This document shows, piece by piece, positions 9,036-18,421 of a stretch of 64,000 bases of DNA. Position 1 is the stretch's first letter. Each line of letters begins with the position of its first letter. Under the pieces are notes generated by a model. It saw only the letters and a program-made list of their open reading frames with translations, was not told where the DNA came from and searched no databases. The translations under genes were made by a program, and so were the position numbers. Source of the stretch: Pseudomonas chlororaphis subsp. aurantiaca (GTDB taxonomy: Bacteria > Pseudomonadota > Gammaproteobacteria > Pseudomonadales > Pseudomonadaceae); assembly GCF_013466605.1 (NCBI RefSeq), contig NZ_CP059162.1, positions 2,294,001-2,358,000 on the forward strand, written 5' to 3'.

Positions 9036-9992
9036 ATGAAGCTGCCATTCGCTGGACGTCTTCTCGCTGTCGCTGTTCTGGCTGCCGCATCCGCTACGCT
9101 TCCCCTCTCTTCGGCATTCGCCGAGACCCCGGAAAAACCCAAGGTCGCCCTGGTCATGAAGTCCCTGGCCAACGAATTCTTCCTCACCATGGAAGACGGC
9201 GCCAAGGCGTATCAAAAAGACCATGCCGCCGATTTCGACCTGGTCTCCAACGGCATCAAGGATGAAACCGATACTGCCAACCAGATCCGTATCGTCGAGC
9301 AGATGATCGTTTCCAAGGTCAACGCGCTGGTGATCGCCCCGGCGGACTCCAAGGCCATGGTGCCGGTGATCAAGAAGGCGGTGGACGCCGGTATCACCGT
9401 GATCAACATCGACAACCAGCTGGACCCGGCGGTACTCAAGAGCAAAAACATCAGCGTGCCTTTTGTCGGCCCCGACAACCGCAAGGGCGCGCGTCTGGTG
9501 GGCGAGTACCTGGCCAAGGACCTGAAGGCTGGGGATGAAGTCGGCATCATCGAAGGCGTGTCCACCACCACCAACGCCCAGCAGCGCACCGCAGGCTTCA
9601 AGGATGCAATGGAGGCCGCGCAGATCAAGGTGGTCTCGCTGCAATCCGGTGACTGGGAAATCGACGCCGGCAACCGTGTCGCCGCCGCCATGCTCAGCGA
9701 ATACCCGAACCTCAAGGCACTGCTGGCCGGTAACGACAGCATGGCCGTCGGTGCCGTCTCGGCGGTGCGTGCGGCGGGCAAGGCCGGCAAGGTCAAGGTG
9801 GTCGGCTACGACAACATCAATGCCATCAAGCCGATGCTCAAGGACGGTCGCGTGCTGGCGACCGCCGACCAGTTCGCCGCCAAGCAGGCAGTCTTCGGTA
9901 TCGAGACGGCGCTGAAGATTCTCAAGGGCGAGAAGGTGGACGGCGGCGCCAATGGCGTGATCGAAACTCCGGTTGAGCTGGTCACCCAGTAA
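9036..9992 (+). CDS. rbsB: ribose ABC transporter substrate-binding protein
   Basis: 318 residues: Sec signal (MKLPFAGRLLAVAVLAAASA ... SAFAE) followed by a periplasmic-binding-protein type 1 fold (KVALVMKSLANEFFLTMEDG at the start of domain 1, NAQQRTAGFKDAM, GNDSMAVGAVSAV). RbsB binds D-ribose in the periplasm and delivers it to RbsAC. Ribosome site GATCGGAGTG. First gene of rbsBACRKD, immediately downstream of the RbsR operator. Confidence 0.93.
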   Translation: MKLPFAGRLLAVAVLAAASATLPLSSAFAETPEKPKVALVMKSLANEFFLTMEDGAKAYQKDHAADFDLVSNGIKDETDTANQIRIVEQMIVSKVNALVIAPADSKAMVPVIKKAVDAGITVINIDNQLDPAVLKSKNISVPFVGPDNRKGARLVGEYLAKDLKAGDEVGIIEGVSTTTNAQQRTAGFKDAMEAAQIKVVSLQSGDWEIDAGNRVAAAMLSEYPNLKALLAGNDSMAVGAVSAVRAAGKAGKVKVVGYDNINAIKPMLKDGRVLATADQFAAKQAVFGIETALKILKGEKVDGGANGVIETPVELVTQ

Positions 9993-10049
9993 TCTTTCTG
10001 GCGGCGCAACGGCGCCCGCCTGAACAGGCGGGCGCATGGAGAGTTTCTT

Positions 10050-11603
10050 ATGTCAGTTTCCGCTGTGAACGCTGTCCTTTCGGTCAGCGGCATCGGCAAG
10101 ACCTATGCGCAACCGGTATTGACCGGCATCGACCTGACGCTGATGCGCGGGGAGGTGCTGGCGCTGACTGGGGAAAATGGCGCGGGCAAAAGCACCCTGT
10201 CGAAAATCATCGGTGGCCTGGTGACCCCGACCACCGGCGAGATGCGCTTCAACGGCCAGGCTTACCGTCCCGGCAGTCGCACCCAGGCCGAGGAGCTGGG
10301 CATCCGCATGGTCATGCAGGAGCTCAACCTGTTGCCGACCCTGTCGGTGGCCGAGAACCTGTTCCTCGATAACCTGCCCAGCCTTGGCGGCTGGATCAGT
10401 CGCAAGCAGTTGCGCAAGGCGGCGATCGAAGCCATGGCCCAGGTCGGCCTGGAAGCGATCGATCCCGATACCCTGGTCGGCGAACTGGGGATTGGCCACC
10501 AGCAGATGGTGGAGATCGCGCGCAACCTGATCGGCGATTGTCATGTGCTGATCCTCGACGAGCCGACCGCGATGCTCACGGCTCGCGAAGTCGAGTTGCT
10601 CTTCGAGCAGATCACGCGTCTACAAGCCCGTGGCGTAGCCATCATCTACATCTCCCATCGCCTGGAAGAACTGGCCCGGGTCGCCCAGCGCATTGCGGTG
10701 CTGCGTGACGGTTGCCTGGTCTGTGTCGAGCCGATGGCCAATTACAACAGCGAGCAACTGGTCAACCTGATGGTGGGCCGCGAGCTGGGCGAACACATCG
10801 ATCTCGGTCCGCGCAAGATTGGCGCGCCGGCCCTGACGGTCAGCGGCCTGAGCCGTTCCGACAAGGTCCTGGATGTGTCTTTCGAGGTGCGCAGCGGTGA
10901 GATCTTCGGTATCTCCGGGTTGATCGGCGCCGGGCGCACCGAACTGCTGCGCCTGATCTTCGGCGCCGACAAGGCTGACAGCGGCACGGTTGCCCTGGGT
11001 TCTCCGGCGCAGGTGGCGAATATCCGCTCGCCGGTCGACGCGGTGGCCCACGGCATTGCCCTGATCACCGAGGATCGCAAGGGCGAAGGCCTGCTGCTGA
11101 CGCAATCCATCAGCGCCAACATCGCCCTGGGCAACATGCCGGAAATCTCCCGTGGCGGCCTGGTCAATGGCCGTGACGAATCGGCGCTGGCGCAGCGGCA
11201 GATCGATGCCATGCGCATTCGCAGTTCGGGGCCGGCGCAACGGGTGTCCGAACTGTCCGGGGGCAATCAGCAGAAGGTGGTCATCGGTCGCTGGCTGGAG
11301 CGCGATTGCGCGGTGCTGCTGTTCGACGAGCCGACCCGTGGCATCGATGTCGGCGCCAAGTTCGATATCTATGGCCTGCTCGGCGAGCTGACTCGCCGGG
11401 GCAAGGCGCTGGTGGTGGTTTCCAGTGACCTGCGGGAGCTGATGCTGATCTGCGATCGCATTGGCGTGCTGTCCGCCGGGCGCCTGATCGATACCTTCGA
11501 GCGTGACAGCTGGACCCAGGATGAACTGCTTGCCGCCGCTTTCGCCGGCTATCAAAAACGTGATGCGTTGCTCAACGAAGCGGCGCCTAGGGACCTCCCA
11601 TGA
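10050..11603 (+). CDS. rbsA: ribose ABC transporter ATPase (double NBD)
   Basis: 517 residues with two fused ATPase domains. The first has Walker A GENGAGKST, Walker B ILDEPTA and signature LGIGHQQ. The second has the degenerate P-loop GLIGAGRTE, signature LSGGNQQK and Walker B LLFDEPTRGIDVGAK, as usual for the sugar CUT2 class. Energises ribose import. Its stop overlaps the rbsC start (ATGA), so the two are translationally coupled. Confidence 0.94.
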   Translation: MSVSAVNAVLSVSGIGKTYAQPVLTGIDLTLMRGEVLALTGENGAGKSTLSKIIGGLVTPTTGEMRFNGQAYRPGSRTQAEELGIRMVMQELNLLPTLSVAENLFLDNLPSLGGWISRKQLRKAAIEAMAQVGLEAIDPDTLVGELGIGHQQMVEIARNLIGDCHVLILDEPTAMLTAREVELLFEQITRLQARGVAIIYISHRLEELARVAQRIAVLRDGCLVCVEPMANYNSEQLVNLMVGRELGEHIDLGPRKIGAPALTVSGLSRSDKVLDVSFEVRSGEIFGISGLIGAGRTELLRLIFGADKADSGTVALGSPAQVANIRSPVDAVAHGIALITEDRKGEGLLLTQSISANIALGNMPEISRGGLVNGRDESALAQRQIDAMRIRSSGPAQRVSELSGGNQQKVVIGRWLERDCAVLLFDEPTRGIDVGAKFDIYGLLGELTRRGKALVVVSSDLRELMLICDRIGVLSAGRLIDTFERDSWTQDELLAAAFAGYQKRDALLNEAAPRDLP

Positions 11604-12577
11604 AAACTGCATCTTCGGCCGGCAAACGTGGCGGCAACTACTACGGCCTGGGCACCTACCTGGGGCTGGCCGGTGCCTTGCTGGCCATGATTGCGCTGTT
11701 CTCGACACTGAGCAGCCACTTTCTTTCCTACGACACCTTCAGCACGTTGGCCAACCAGATTCCGGACCTGATGGTGCTGGCGGTGGGCATGACCTTTGTC
11801 CTGATCATCGGCGGCATCGACCTGTCCGTGGGTTCGGTGCTGGCCCTGGCGGCCTCCACCGTCAGCGTGGCGATTCTCGGCTGGGGCTGGAGTGTCATCC
11901 CGGCGGCACTGCTGGGCATGGGCTGCGCGGCATTGGCCGGGACCATCACCGGCTCGATCACCGTGGCCTGGCGTATTCCTTCGTTCATCGTCTCCCTCGG
12001 CGTGCTGGAAATGGCCCGCGGCGTGGCTTACCAGATGACCGGTTCGCGCACGGCCTATATCGGTGATGCCTTCGCCTGGTTGTCGAACCCGATCGCCTTT
12101 GGCATCTCGCCGTCCTTCATCATCGCCTTGCTGATCATCTTCATCGCCCAGGCGGTGCTGACGCGCACGGTGTTCGGCCGTTACCTGATCGGTATCGGCA
12201 CCAACGAGGAAGCGGTGCGCCTGGCGGGCATCAATCCCAAGCCCTACAAGATCCTGGTGTTCAGCCTGATGGGGCTGCTGGCGGGCATCGCCGCGCTGTT
12301 CCAGATTTCGCGCCTGGAGGCGGCGGACCCGAATGCCGGCTCCGGCCTGGAGCTGCAAGTGATCGCGGCCGTGGTGATCGGCGGTACCAGCCTGATGGGC
12401 GGACGCGGGTCGGTGATCAGCACCTTTTTCGGGGTATTGATTATCTCGGTGCTGGCCGCGGGGCTGGCGCAGATCGGCGCGACCGAGCCGACCAAACGCA
12501 TCATCACCGGCGCGGTCATCGTGATTGCGGTGGTGCTGGATACTTATCGCAGCCAGCGCGCAAGCCGGCGGAGCTGA
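11600..12577 (+). CDS. rbsC: ribose ABC transporter permease
   Basis: 325 residues, highly hydrophobic with about eight to ten membrane segments and the CUT2 permease signature GGIDLSVGSVLALAAST. Forms the inner-membrane channel with RbsA. Overlaps rbsA by four bases and is followed three bases later by rbsR. Confidence 0.93.
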   Translation: MKTASSAGKRGGNYYGLGTYLGLAGALLAMIALFSTLSSHFLSYDTFSTLANQIPDLMVLAVGMTFVLIIGGIDLSVGSVLALAASTVSVAILGWGWSVIPAALLGMGCAALAGTITGSITVAWRIPSFIVSLGVLEMARGVAYQMTGSRTAYIGDAFAWLSNPIAFGISPSFIIALLIIFIAQAVLTRTVFGRYLIGIGTNEEAVRLAGINPKPYKILVFSLMGLLAGIAALFQISRLEAADPNAGSGLELQVIAAVVIGGTSLMGGRGSVISTFFGVLIISVLAAGLAQIGATEPTKRIITGAVIVIAVVLDTYRSQRASRRS

Positions 12578-12580
12578 GTC

Positions 12581-13600
12581 ATGGCAACGATCAAAGATGT
12601 GGCGGCCCTTGCGGGGATCTCCTACACCACGGTTTCCCACGTGTTGAACAAGACACGCCCAGTCAGCGAGGAGGTGCGGATCAAGGTCGAGGCGGCGATC
12701 CAGCAGCTCGACTACGTGCCCAGCGCCGTGGCGCGCTCGCTGAAGGCCAAGACCACGGCGACCATCGGCCTGTTGGTGCCCAACAGCCTCAACCCGTATT
12801 TCGCCGAACTGGCCCGGGGGATCGAGGATTATTGCGAACGCAACGGTTACTGCGTGATTCTCTGCAACTCCGACGACGACCCGGAAAAACAGCGCAGCTA
12901 CCTGCGGGTGCTGTTGGAAAAGCGCATCGACGGCCTGATCGTGACCTCGGCCGGTGGCGACGGTGGGCTGGCCAAGGGCCTGGCGGCTGTGCGCACGCCG
13001 ATGGTGATCGTCGACCGTGGGCTGGAAGGAGTGGATGCGGACCTGGTGCGTATCGATCACGAATACGGCGCGTACCTGGCGACCCGTCATCTGCTCGAGT
13101 TGGGCCATCGTGATATCGCCTGCATCGGCGGCCCGGACTACACCAGCGTGGCGCAGCTGCGTCTGGCGGGGTTCCAGCGGGCGTTGCGCGAAGCCGGCGT
13201 GGAAGTGCCTGCGGAACGTATCCTGCAGAGCGACTTCACCAGTACCGGTGGTTATCACGCGGCGGCCCAGTTGCTGGAGCGCAACCCGCCCAGCGCGATC
13301 TTCGCCGGCAACGACATGATGGGCATCGGTGTGCTGCGCGCGGCGGCGGAGCGCAATATCCGGGTGCCGAGCGAGCTGTCGGTGATCGGCTTCGACGATA
13401 TCCAGATGAGCCGTTATGTGTATCCGGCGCTGACCACGGTCGGCCAGTCGATCCTGCAACTGGGCGAGCAGGCGGCAGAGCTGTTGCTGCGTCGTATCGC
13501 CGCCCCTGGATTGCCGACCGACCAGCGTATCGTCACGCCAAGCATTGTCCTGCGCGAGTCGACGGCGCCCGTGGCCGGCGCATTCGCCGAGTACCGTTGA
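12581..13600 (+). CDS. rbsR: LacI-family ribose operon repressor
   Basis: 339 residues. The N-terminal HTH MATIKDVAALAGISYTTVSH with hinge YVPSAVARSLK is typical of LacI/PurR, followed by the periplasmic-binding-like ligand domain (GLLVPNSLNPYFAELARG, IFAGNDMMGIG, VIGFDDI). It should bind the palindrome at 8893 and be relieved by ribose. Its position inside the operon, between transporter and kinase genes, gives autoregulation. Confidence 0.92.
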   Translation: MATIKDVAALAGISYTTVSHVLNKTRPVSEEVRIKVEAAIQQLDYVPSAVARSLKAKTTATIGLLVPNSLNPYFAELARGIEDYCERNGYCVILCNSDDDPEKQRSYLRVLLEKRIDGLIVTSAGGDGGLAKGLAAVRTPMVIVDRGLEGVDADLVRIDHEYGAYLATRHLLELGHRDIACIGGPDYTSVAQLRLAGFQRALREAGVEVPAERILQSDFTSTGGYHAAAQLLERNPPSAIFAGNDMMGIGVLRAAAERNIRVPSELSVIGFDDIQMSRYVYPALTTVGQSILQLGEQAAELLLRRIAAPGLPTDQRIVTPSIVLRESTAPVAGAFAEYR

Positions 13601-13622
13601 ATCGAATTGTGAGTATCGATGT

Positions 13623-14540
13623 ATGCCAGCAAAAGTAGTGGTAGTAGGCAGCCTCAACATGGACCTGGTCACCCGGGCCGAGCGGCTGCCGCGTGCCGGT
13701 GAAACCCTGATCGGCCAGTCGTTCGCCACGGTTTCCGGTGGCAAGGGGGCGAACCAGGCGGTGGCGGCGGCCCGCCTGGGGGCCCAGGTGTCGATGATCG
13801 GTTGCGTCGGTGATGATGCCTACGGCGAGCAATTGCGTTCGGCGTTGCTCGCCGAACAGATCGATTGCCAGGCCGTCACCGCTGTCGCCGGCTCCAGTGG
13901 CGTTGCCTTGATCGTGGTGGACGACAGCAGCCAGAACGCGATCGTGATCGTGGCCGGCGGCAATGGTCAGCTCACGCCAGAAGTCGTCAGCGGCTTCGAC
14001 AAGATGCTGCAGGCGGCCGACGTGATCATCTGCCAGCTCGAAGTGCCGCTGCCCACCGTGGGGCATAGCCTCAAGCGCGGTCGTGAACTGGGCAAGACAG
14101 TGATCCTCAACCCCGCACCGGCCAGTGGCCCGTTGCCGGCGGACTGGTACGCATCCATCGACTATCTGATTCCCAACGAAAGCGAGGCCGCGGCCCTCAG
14201 CGGCTTGCCAGTGGATTCCCTGGCGAGCGCCGAAGCCGCGGCCGGCCGTTTGATCGCTGCCGGGGCCGGCAAGGTCATCATCACGCTCGGGGCCCAGGGT
14301 TCGCTGTTCGCCAATGGCACGAGCTTCGAGCATTTCCCTGCGCCCAAGGTCAAGGCGGTTGATACCACGGCCGCCGGCGACACCTTCGTCGGTGGTTTCG
14401 CCGCCGCCCTGGCTGCCGGCAAGAGCGAGGCCGAGGCGATTCGTTTCGGCCAGGTCGCGGCGGCGCTGTCAGTGACCCGTCCAGGCGCGCAGCCTTCCAT
14501 TCCCACGTTGTCCGACGTACAGGCGTTCTCTCCCGCATGA
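13623..14540 (+). CDS. rbsK: ribokinase
   Basis: 305 residues, PfkB family. The N-terminal motif [18 protein letters not shown] with [15 protein letters not shown] and the C-terminal anion-hole motif [17 protein letters not shown] (catalytic Asp) are both present. Phosphorylates D-ribose to ribose-5-phosphate. The start at 13623 is chosen because it opens the conserved N-terminus; longer in-frame starts fall within rbsR. The stop overlaps the rbsD start (ATGA). Confidence 0.94.
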   Translation: MPAKVVVVGSLNMDLVTRAERLPRAGETLIGQSFATVSGGKGANQAVAAARLGAQVSMIGCVGDDAYGEQLRSALLAEQIDCQAVTAVAGSSGVALIVVDDSSQNAIVIVAGGNGQLTPEVVSGFDKMLQAADVIICQLEVPLPTVGHSLKRGRELGKTVILNPAPASGPLPADWYASIDYLIPNESEAAALSGLPVDSLASAEAAAGRLIAAGAGKVIITLGAQGSLFANGTSFEHFPAPKVKAVDTTAAGDTFVGGFAAALAAGKSEAEAIRFGQVAAALSVTRPGAQPSIPTLSDVQAFSPA

Positions 14541-14941
14541 AAAAGACACCCTTGCTCAATGTCGCCCTGTCGCGACTGATTGCCTCCCTGGGGCACGGCG
14601 ATATCGTGGTCATCGGCGATGCCGGCCTGCCCGTGCCACCGGGCGTCGAATTGATCGACCTGGCCCTGACCCAGGGCATTCCGGATTTCCTCAGCACCTT
14701 GCAGGTGGTGCTTTGCGAGATGCAGGTGGAGGGCCATGTGCTGGCGCAGGAGATCCTGGACCGACAGTCCCCGGCCTTGCAGGCACTCGAGGCGCTGAAC
14801 GCCGAGGGGGCGCTGGGTGCGCGCAAGCTGTTGGGCCACGATGAGTTCAAGGTACTCAGCCGCCAGGCACGGGCAATCGTCCGGACGGGGGAGTGCCAGC
14901 CTTATTGCAACATCGCTTTGATTGCCGGGGTGACGTTCTGA
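14537..14941 (+). CDS. rbsD: D-ribose pyranase
   Basis: 134 residues, RbsD/FucU family. Conserved N-terminal [20 protein letters not shown] and [15 protein letters not shown] with the catalytic His, and C-terminal [17 protein letters not shown]. Interconverts beta-pyran and beta-furan ribose so RbsK can use it. Overlaps rbsK by four bases. Confidence 0.93.
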   Translation: MKKTPLLNVALSRLIASLGHGDIVVIGDAGLPVPPGVELIDLALTQGIPDFLSTLQVVLCEMQVEGHVLAQEILDRQSPALQALEALNAEGALGARKLLGHDEFKVLSRQARAIVRTGECQPYCNIALIAGVTF

Positions 14942-14981
14942 GCGTTGCCTCTCTCTGTTCAACCACGCAAAGGAGTGCGCC

Positions 14982-16010
14982 ATGCACCGCTATGCTCAGC
15001 TACTGAAGCACCTGATCCGGAGTGTTCTGCTCGTGTCCCTGTTCACTGCTACCAGCGCCCATGCGGCAGAAAAAATCGATCTGATCATCGATACCGATCC
15101 GGGTGCCGATGATGTGGTGGCGTTGCTGTTCGCCCTGGCGTCGCCGGAAGAGCTGCAGATCCGCGCGCTGACCACGGTGGCCGGCAACGTGCGCCTGGAC
15201 AAGACTTCGCGTAATGCGCGCCTGGCCCGTGAGTGGGCGGGGCGCGAAGAGGTGCCGGTGTACGCTGGCGCGCCGAAGCCGCTGCTGCGCACGCCGATCT
15301 ATGCCGAGAACATTCACGGCAAGGAAGGCATTTCCGGGGTCACGGTGCATGAGCCGAAAAAAGGCCTGGCCGAGGGTAGTGCGATCAATTACCTGATCGA
15401 CACTCTGCGCGCTGCCAAGCCCCACAGCATCACCATTGCCATGCTGGGGCCGCAGACCAACCTGGCGCTGGCGCTGATCCAGGCACCGGATATCACCCAA
15501 GGCATCAAGGAAGTGGTGGTCATGGGCGGGGCGCATTTCAATGGCGGCAATATCACTCCGGTGGCCGAGTTCAACCTGTTCGCCGATCCGCAGGCCGCCG
15601 AGGTGGTGCTCAAGAGCGGCGTGAAGCTGACTTACTTGCCGCTGGACGTCACCCACAAGGTGCTGACCAGCGATGCGCGCCTGCAGAAGATCGCGGCCTT
15701 GAACAACAATGCCAGCAAGGTGGTGGGCGATATCCTCAATGAATACGTCAAGGGTGACATGGAGCACTACGGCATCCCGGGTGGCCCGGTGCATGACGCG
15801 ACCGTCGTTGCCTACCTGCTCAAGCCCGAGCTGTTCAGCGGGCGCCAGGCCAACATGGTGATCGACAGCCGTGAGGGCCCAACCTTCGGCCAGACCATCG
15901 TCGATTGGTACGATGGCCTGAAGCAGGAGAAGAATGTGTTCTGGGTGGAAGATGGCGATGCCCAGGGCTTCTTCGATCTGCTGACCGAGCGCCTGGCTCG
16001 CCTGAAATAA
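14982..16010 (+). CDS. exported inosine-uridine-preferring nucleoside hydrolase
   Basis: 342 residues. A signal peptide (LIRSVLLVSLFTATSAHA) precedes the IUNH fold with the calcium-binding motif IIDTDPGADDVVALLFAL, plus MLGPQTNLALAL, VVMGGAHFNGGNITP and GGPVHDATVVAYLL. The family cleaves the N-glycosidic bond of nucleosides to base and ribose. The export signal is unusual, since the better-known RihA/B/C are cytoplasmic. It lies 40 bases after rbsD with AAAGGAGTG before the start and is probably the last gene of the operon, supplying ribose to RbsB in the periplasm (inference). Confidence 0.9.
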   Translation: MHRYAQLLKHLIRSVLLVSLFTATSAHAAEKIDLIIDTDPGADDVVALLFALASPEELQIRALTTVAGNVRLDKTSRNARLAREWAGREEVPVYAGAPKPLLRTPIYAENIHGKEGISGVTVHEPKKGLAEGSAINYLIDTLRAAKPHSITIAMLGPQTNLALALIQAPDITQGIKEVVVMGGAHFNGGNITPVAEFNLFADPQAAEVVLKSGVKLTYLPLDVTHKVLTSDARLQKIAALNNNASKVVGDILNEYVKGDMEHYGIPGGPVHDATVVAYLLKPELFSGRQANMVIDSREGPTFGQTIVDWYDGLKQEKNVFWVEDGDAQGFFDLLTERLARLK

Positions 16011-16018
16011 GTGATATT

Positions 16019-16042
16019 CCCGGCAGGTGCCAGCCTGTCGGG
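16019..16042 (+). terminator. stem-loop after the ribose operon
   Basis: CCCGGCAGG-TGCCAG-CCTGTCGGG, ten bases past the stop and shared with the 3' side of the convergent 16045 gene; no T-tract. Confidence 0.5.
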
Positions 16043-16044
16043 CG

Positions 16045-16257
16045 TTACGCCTTCCCTGTATCCGGCGTGCCCGAGTGCTCGCCGGGATACTTCTCGAATA
16101 TCTGCTCGATGAACGTCTGGGCCGCTTCGGTGCCCAGCTCCCTGATCAGTAAGTCGATGCCGATGATCGCCAGCTCTTCGGGGCTGCCGGGGCTGTAGGA
16201 GCAATGACCTTCGGGCCATTTGGCTTTGATGTCGGCGTCGATCGTCACGGTGGCCAT
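16045..16257 (-). CDS. conserved hypothetical protein, 70 aa
   Basis: MATVTIDADIKAKWPEGHCS followed by YSPGSPEELAIIGIDLLIRELG. Small acidic cytoplasmic protein without signal or membrane segment; family not recognised. Convergent with the nucleoside hydrolase. Confidence 0.6.
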   Translation of the reverse strand: MATVTIDADIKAKWPEGHCSYSPGSPEELAIIGIDLLIRELGTEAAQTFIEQIFEKYPGEHSGTPDTGKA

Positions 16258-16420
16258 GGATGTCTCGCAAGCTCGGAAATGGGCGGGCCGGACAGGCGCT
16301 TGTCGAGGGCTTCCGGTCTTGTAGAGTTAAACACCTTGGCGGGCTTTTCGCACTCCGACTTAGGCATGAGGGAAGGGCTGTGCGACACTTGGTCATTGTC
16401 TGTTTTCAAAGGGTGCCAGT

Positions 16421-16726
16421 GTGCAGATCGATTTGAACAACCCTGATGCCTTGACCTTCGAGGCGGTACGCCAGTTGCTGGCGTCGGCCAGTGACGATGT
16501 GCATACCCAATTGCGAGTGACCAAGACGGGCATTGCCTATATCTCGTCGGGCGTGGTCGGTGGTGCGGAAATCGACGGCCTGTTGTTCAGGCTGGAAACC
16601 TGGGCCGCTGGCTCCGGTTATGTCGGGCGGGTAGCGGCCAGCGATGAGGTCTGGGTGACGCAGATTCTTAACGCACTGAAACAGAACTGGCCGAAGCCAC
16701 CGTTCGATTACATCGATATTTACTGA
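16421..16726 (+). CDS. conserved hypothetical protein, 101 aa
   Basis: GTG start (MQIDLNNPDALTFEAVRQLL). Pattern of alternating helices and strands (QLRVTKTGIAYISSGVVGG, GYVGRVAASDEVWVTQILNA), no signal peptide. The family is unknown to me; the even, compact sequence and good codon use support a real gene. Single gene. Confidence 0.65.
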   Translation: MQIDLNNPDALTFEAVRQLLASASDDVHTQLRVTKTGIAYISSGVVGGAEIDGLLFRLETWAAGSGYVGRVAASDEVWVTQILNALKQNWPKPPFDYIDIY

Positions 16727-16886
16727 GGCTGTTCATATCCGGTCACGATTGCTGCATGAAACGTGGCCGTACCTGATGCAGACTTGCCCGCTATCTGGCC
16801 AAGAGGCCATTGGCCAGTCCGTTTGTGAAACCAATAGTCAGAGTGGTTGTCGCACTATCTCTGCTTATTTTTGAAAAGGAGGCTTC

Positions 16887-17198
16887 ATGCCTTGGAAGCT
16901 CGCGTCATTCGGTACCTTGTTGGCTGCAGTCGTTTTGGCAGGGTGCAGCACTTCTTCGCCGGATAAGGATCCGGTAGCGACCGAGAGAGGCCATAGCCGC
17001 TGTGAGGCTAAGGCGGCCGAATTCGCCATCGGCAAAAAAGCTTCGCCTGAGCTGCTGGAGCAGGCACGCACTCGCGCAGGTGCGCAGAACGCCCGTATTC
17101 TCAAGCCGAATGACATGATTACCCTGGAATACCGTTCCGATCGGCTGAACCTCAACACCGATAACAACCTGGTGGTCACCCGGGTCAACTGCGGCTGA
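16887..17198 (+). CDS. I78-type peptidase inhibitor lipoprotein
   Basis: 103 residues. The lipoprotein signal ASFGTLLAAVVLAGCSTSS carries the lipobox VLAGC. The C-terminal half ILKPNDMITLEYRSDRLNL followed by DNNLVVTRVNCG is the Inhibitor_I78 pattern (potato-inhibitor-like), with paired Cys near residues 38 and 102. Known members inhibit serine proteases; the lipid anchor places it in the envelope. AAAGGAGGC precedes the start. Confidence 0.8.
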   Translation: MPWKLASFGTLLAAVVLAGCSTSSPDKDPVATERGHSRCEAKAAEFAIGKKASPELLEQARTRAGAQNARILKPNDMITLEYRSDRLNLNTDNNLVVTRVNCG

Positions 17199-17225
17199 TT
17201 CTGTCAGCGCTTTTGCACCGTGCAT

Positions 17226-17256
17226 AAAAAACCCCGTCACATGGACGGGGTTTTTT
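17226..17256. terminator. bidirectional terminator
   Basis: AAAAAACCCCGTC and GACGGGGTTTTTT around ACATG; serves both the I78 gene (+) and the convergent cold-shock gene (-). Confidence 0.93.
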
Positions 17257-17270
17257 AGCTCGCTGAGAAA

Positions 17271-17483
17271 TTACTCAGGACGAACTTGTGCAGCTTGCAT
17301 ACCCTTTTGGCCTTTCTCAGCCACGAAGGAAACGGTCTGGCCTTCTTTCAGGCTTTTGAAACCGTCGCTTTCAATAGCTTTGAAGTGTACGAACAGGTCG
17401 TCACCGCCACCTTGAGGAGTGATGAAGCCGAAGCCTTTTTCATCGTTGAACCATTTTACGGTGCCGGTTTGGCGATTAGACAT
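17271..17483 (-). CDS. cold-shock-domain protein (CspA family)
   Basis: 70 residues: [18 protein letters not shown] (RNP-1), DLFVHFKAI (RNP-2) and the C-terminal QAAQVRPE. Single-strand RNA/DNA-binding chaperone that melts mRNA structure. The start is fixed by the conserved MSNRQTG and GGAGATACACC upstream; earlier in-frame ATGs lie in the leader. The long AT-containing leader (17484-17570) could take part in cold-induced control. Confidence 0.95.
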   Translation of the reverse strand: MSNRQTGTVKWFNDEKGFGFITPQGGGDDLFVHFKAIESDGFKSLKEGQTVSFVAEKGQKGMQAAQVRPE

Positions 17484-17776
17484 GGTGTATCTCCAAGAAA
17501 CATATATTTTCAGTAGTACTGTGCTGCTCAGGCCAACTGGGCACACCGGGCTATCATAGTCGAAATGTTCGACTTGGGAGCCCCCCGGACATGCCGATTC
17601 CCAGGTGCTTGAGTCCGTTTTGTTGCTCCGATCCGCTGAAGGCCCCGGTTTAAGGGGCTTTCACCGAAAATATCCGGTGATAAAAAAAGCCGTAAAAGCT
17701 GCGTAAATTGTGAAAAAAGGCCGGTTTTCAGATCGCATCGAACCTGATTCAAGGCCCTCTCTCGCGCTTTAAAGAC

Positions 17777-18076
17777 TTATTTCACCACCCGGCAAGCGGC
17801 AATAGCATCCAGCGCCTTGGTTCTCAGCGCCGGATCCGGTTGAGTCTGCTTGCTCATGAGTTGTTTGATTTCGTCGGTAGTGAATTTCTCATTGAGCTTG
17901 TCCGCACCACAGGCGCAGTGCTTTTCCGCACTTTTCACATCAACGCTCTGGCTGGCGGCAGCCGTGCAATCCTTCATGTATTCGGCGCGTACCCCGGCTG
18001 GCCAGGCGGCTTGCGCGCTCAGTGGCAGCAGCAGGGCGAAAGGGGCGGCAAGGGCGAATAGTTGGGTGAGGCGCAT
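17777..18076 (-). CDS. exported small four-Cys protein
   Basis: 99 residues: Sec signal MRLTQLFALAAPFALLLPLS with AQA cleavage, then a mature domain with four Cys (KDCTAAAS, HCACGADKL, AACRVVK), probably two disulfides. Periplasmic; resembles small hypothetical Pseudomonas proteins with a helical Cys pattern but no function is known to me. AGGAGAGC precedes the start. Intergenic 17484-17776 shows nothing else. Confidence 0.7.
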   Translation of the reverse strand: MRLTQLFALAAPFALLLPLSAQAAWPAGVRAEYMKDCTAAASQSVDVKSAEKHCACGADKLNEKFTTDEIKQLMSKQTQPDPALRTKALDAIAACRVVK

Positions 18077-18349
18077 GAGTCGGGCTCTCCTGGGATTGGT
18101 ACAAGAATGGCGATTCTCGGTGTATTTGAGACGTTGCGTACACATCAAGTTCACTTTGTAGCTTAGAAAGCGCTGCTACGCTGCTTCCGGTGGGAAGTAC
18201 GGCGCGATGACCGTTCATCTGTGCTAGCATGCCCGGCTTGGGTGTTTTCAGGCTCTGGGCGAGTTTCAATCCCACCGCGGTCTATGCCTCTATTTTTCTG
18301 ATTTGAACTCCAGTCACTCTGGTTCGTTTTACCGGTTGGCCGCAAGGCT

Positions 18350-18368
18350 CCTGCCACTGTGAGGCAGG
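18350..18368 (+). promoter_or_regulatory. leader hairpin upstream of thrS
   Basis: CCTGCC, seven-base loop ACTGTGA, GGCAGG: perfect stem in the 385-base region before thrS that otherwise holds no gene. The loop contains TGU-type bases (UGU at the anticodon position), but lacks U33, so any tRNA likeness is weak. Confidence 0.4.
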
Positions 18369-18421
18369 CGTTCGTCATGAACGGCCTGGATCGAACCGCG
18401 TACTGGCTCATCCCAACCCAC

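Noticed and set aside
11552..13744. Long minus-strand open frame (about 730 codons) across rbsC-rbsR-rbsK
   Set aside because: Antisense to three well-supported genes; His/Arg/Gln-rich composition without domains, typical of GC-rich antisense.
17640..17700. TCACCG...CGGTGA hairpin next to an A-run
   Set aside because: On the strand where a T-tract would be needed, the run is on the wrong side of the stem for a terminator of the 18076 gene.
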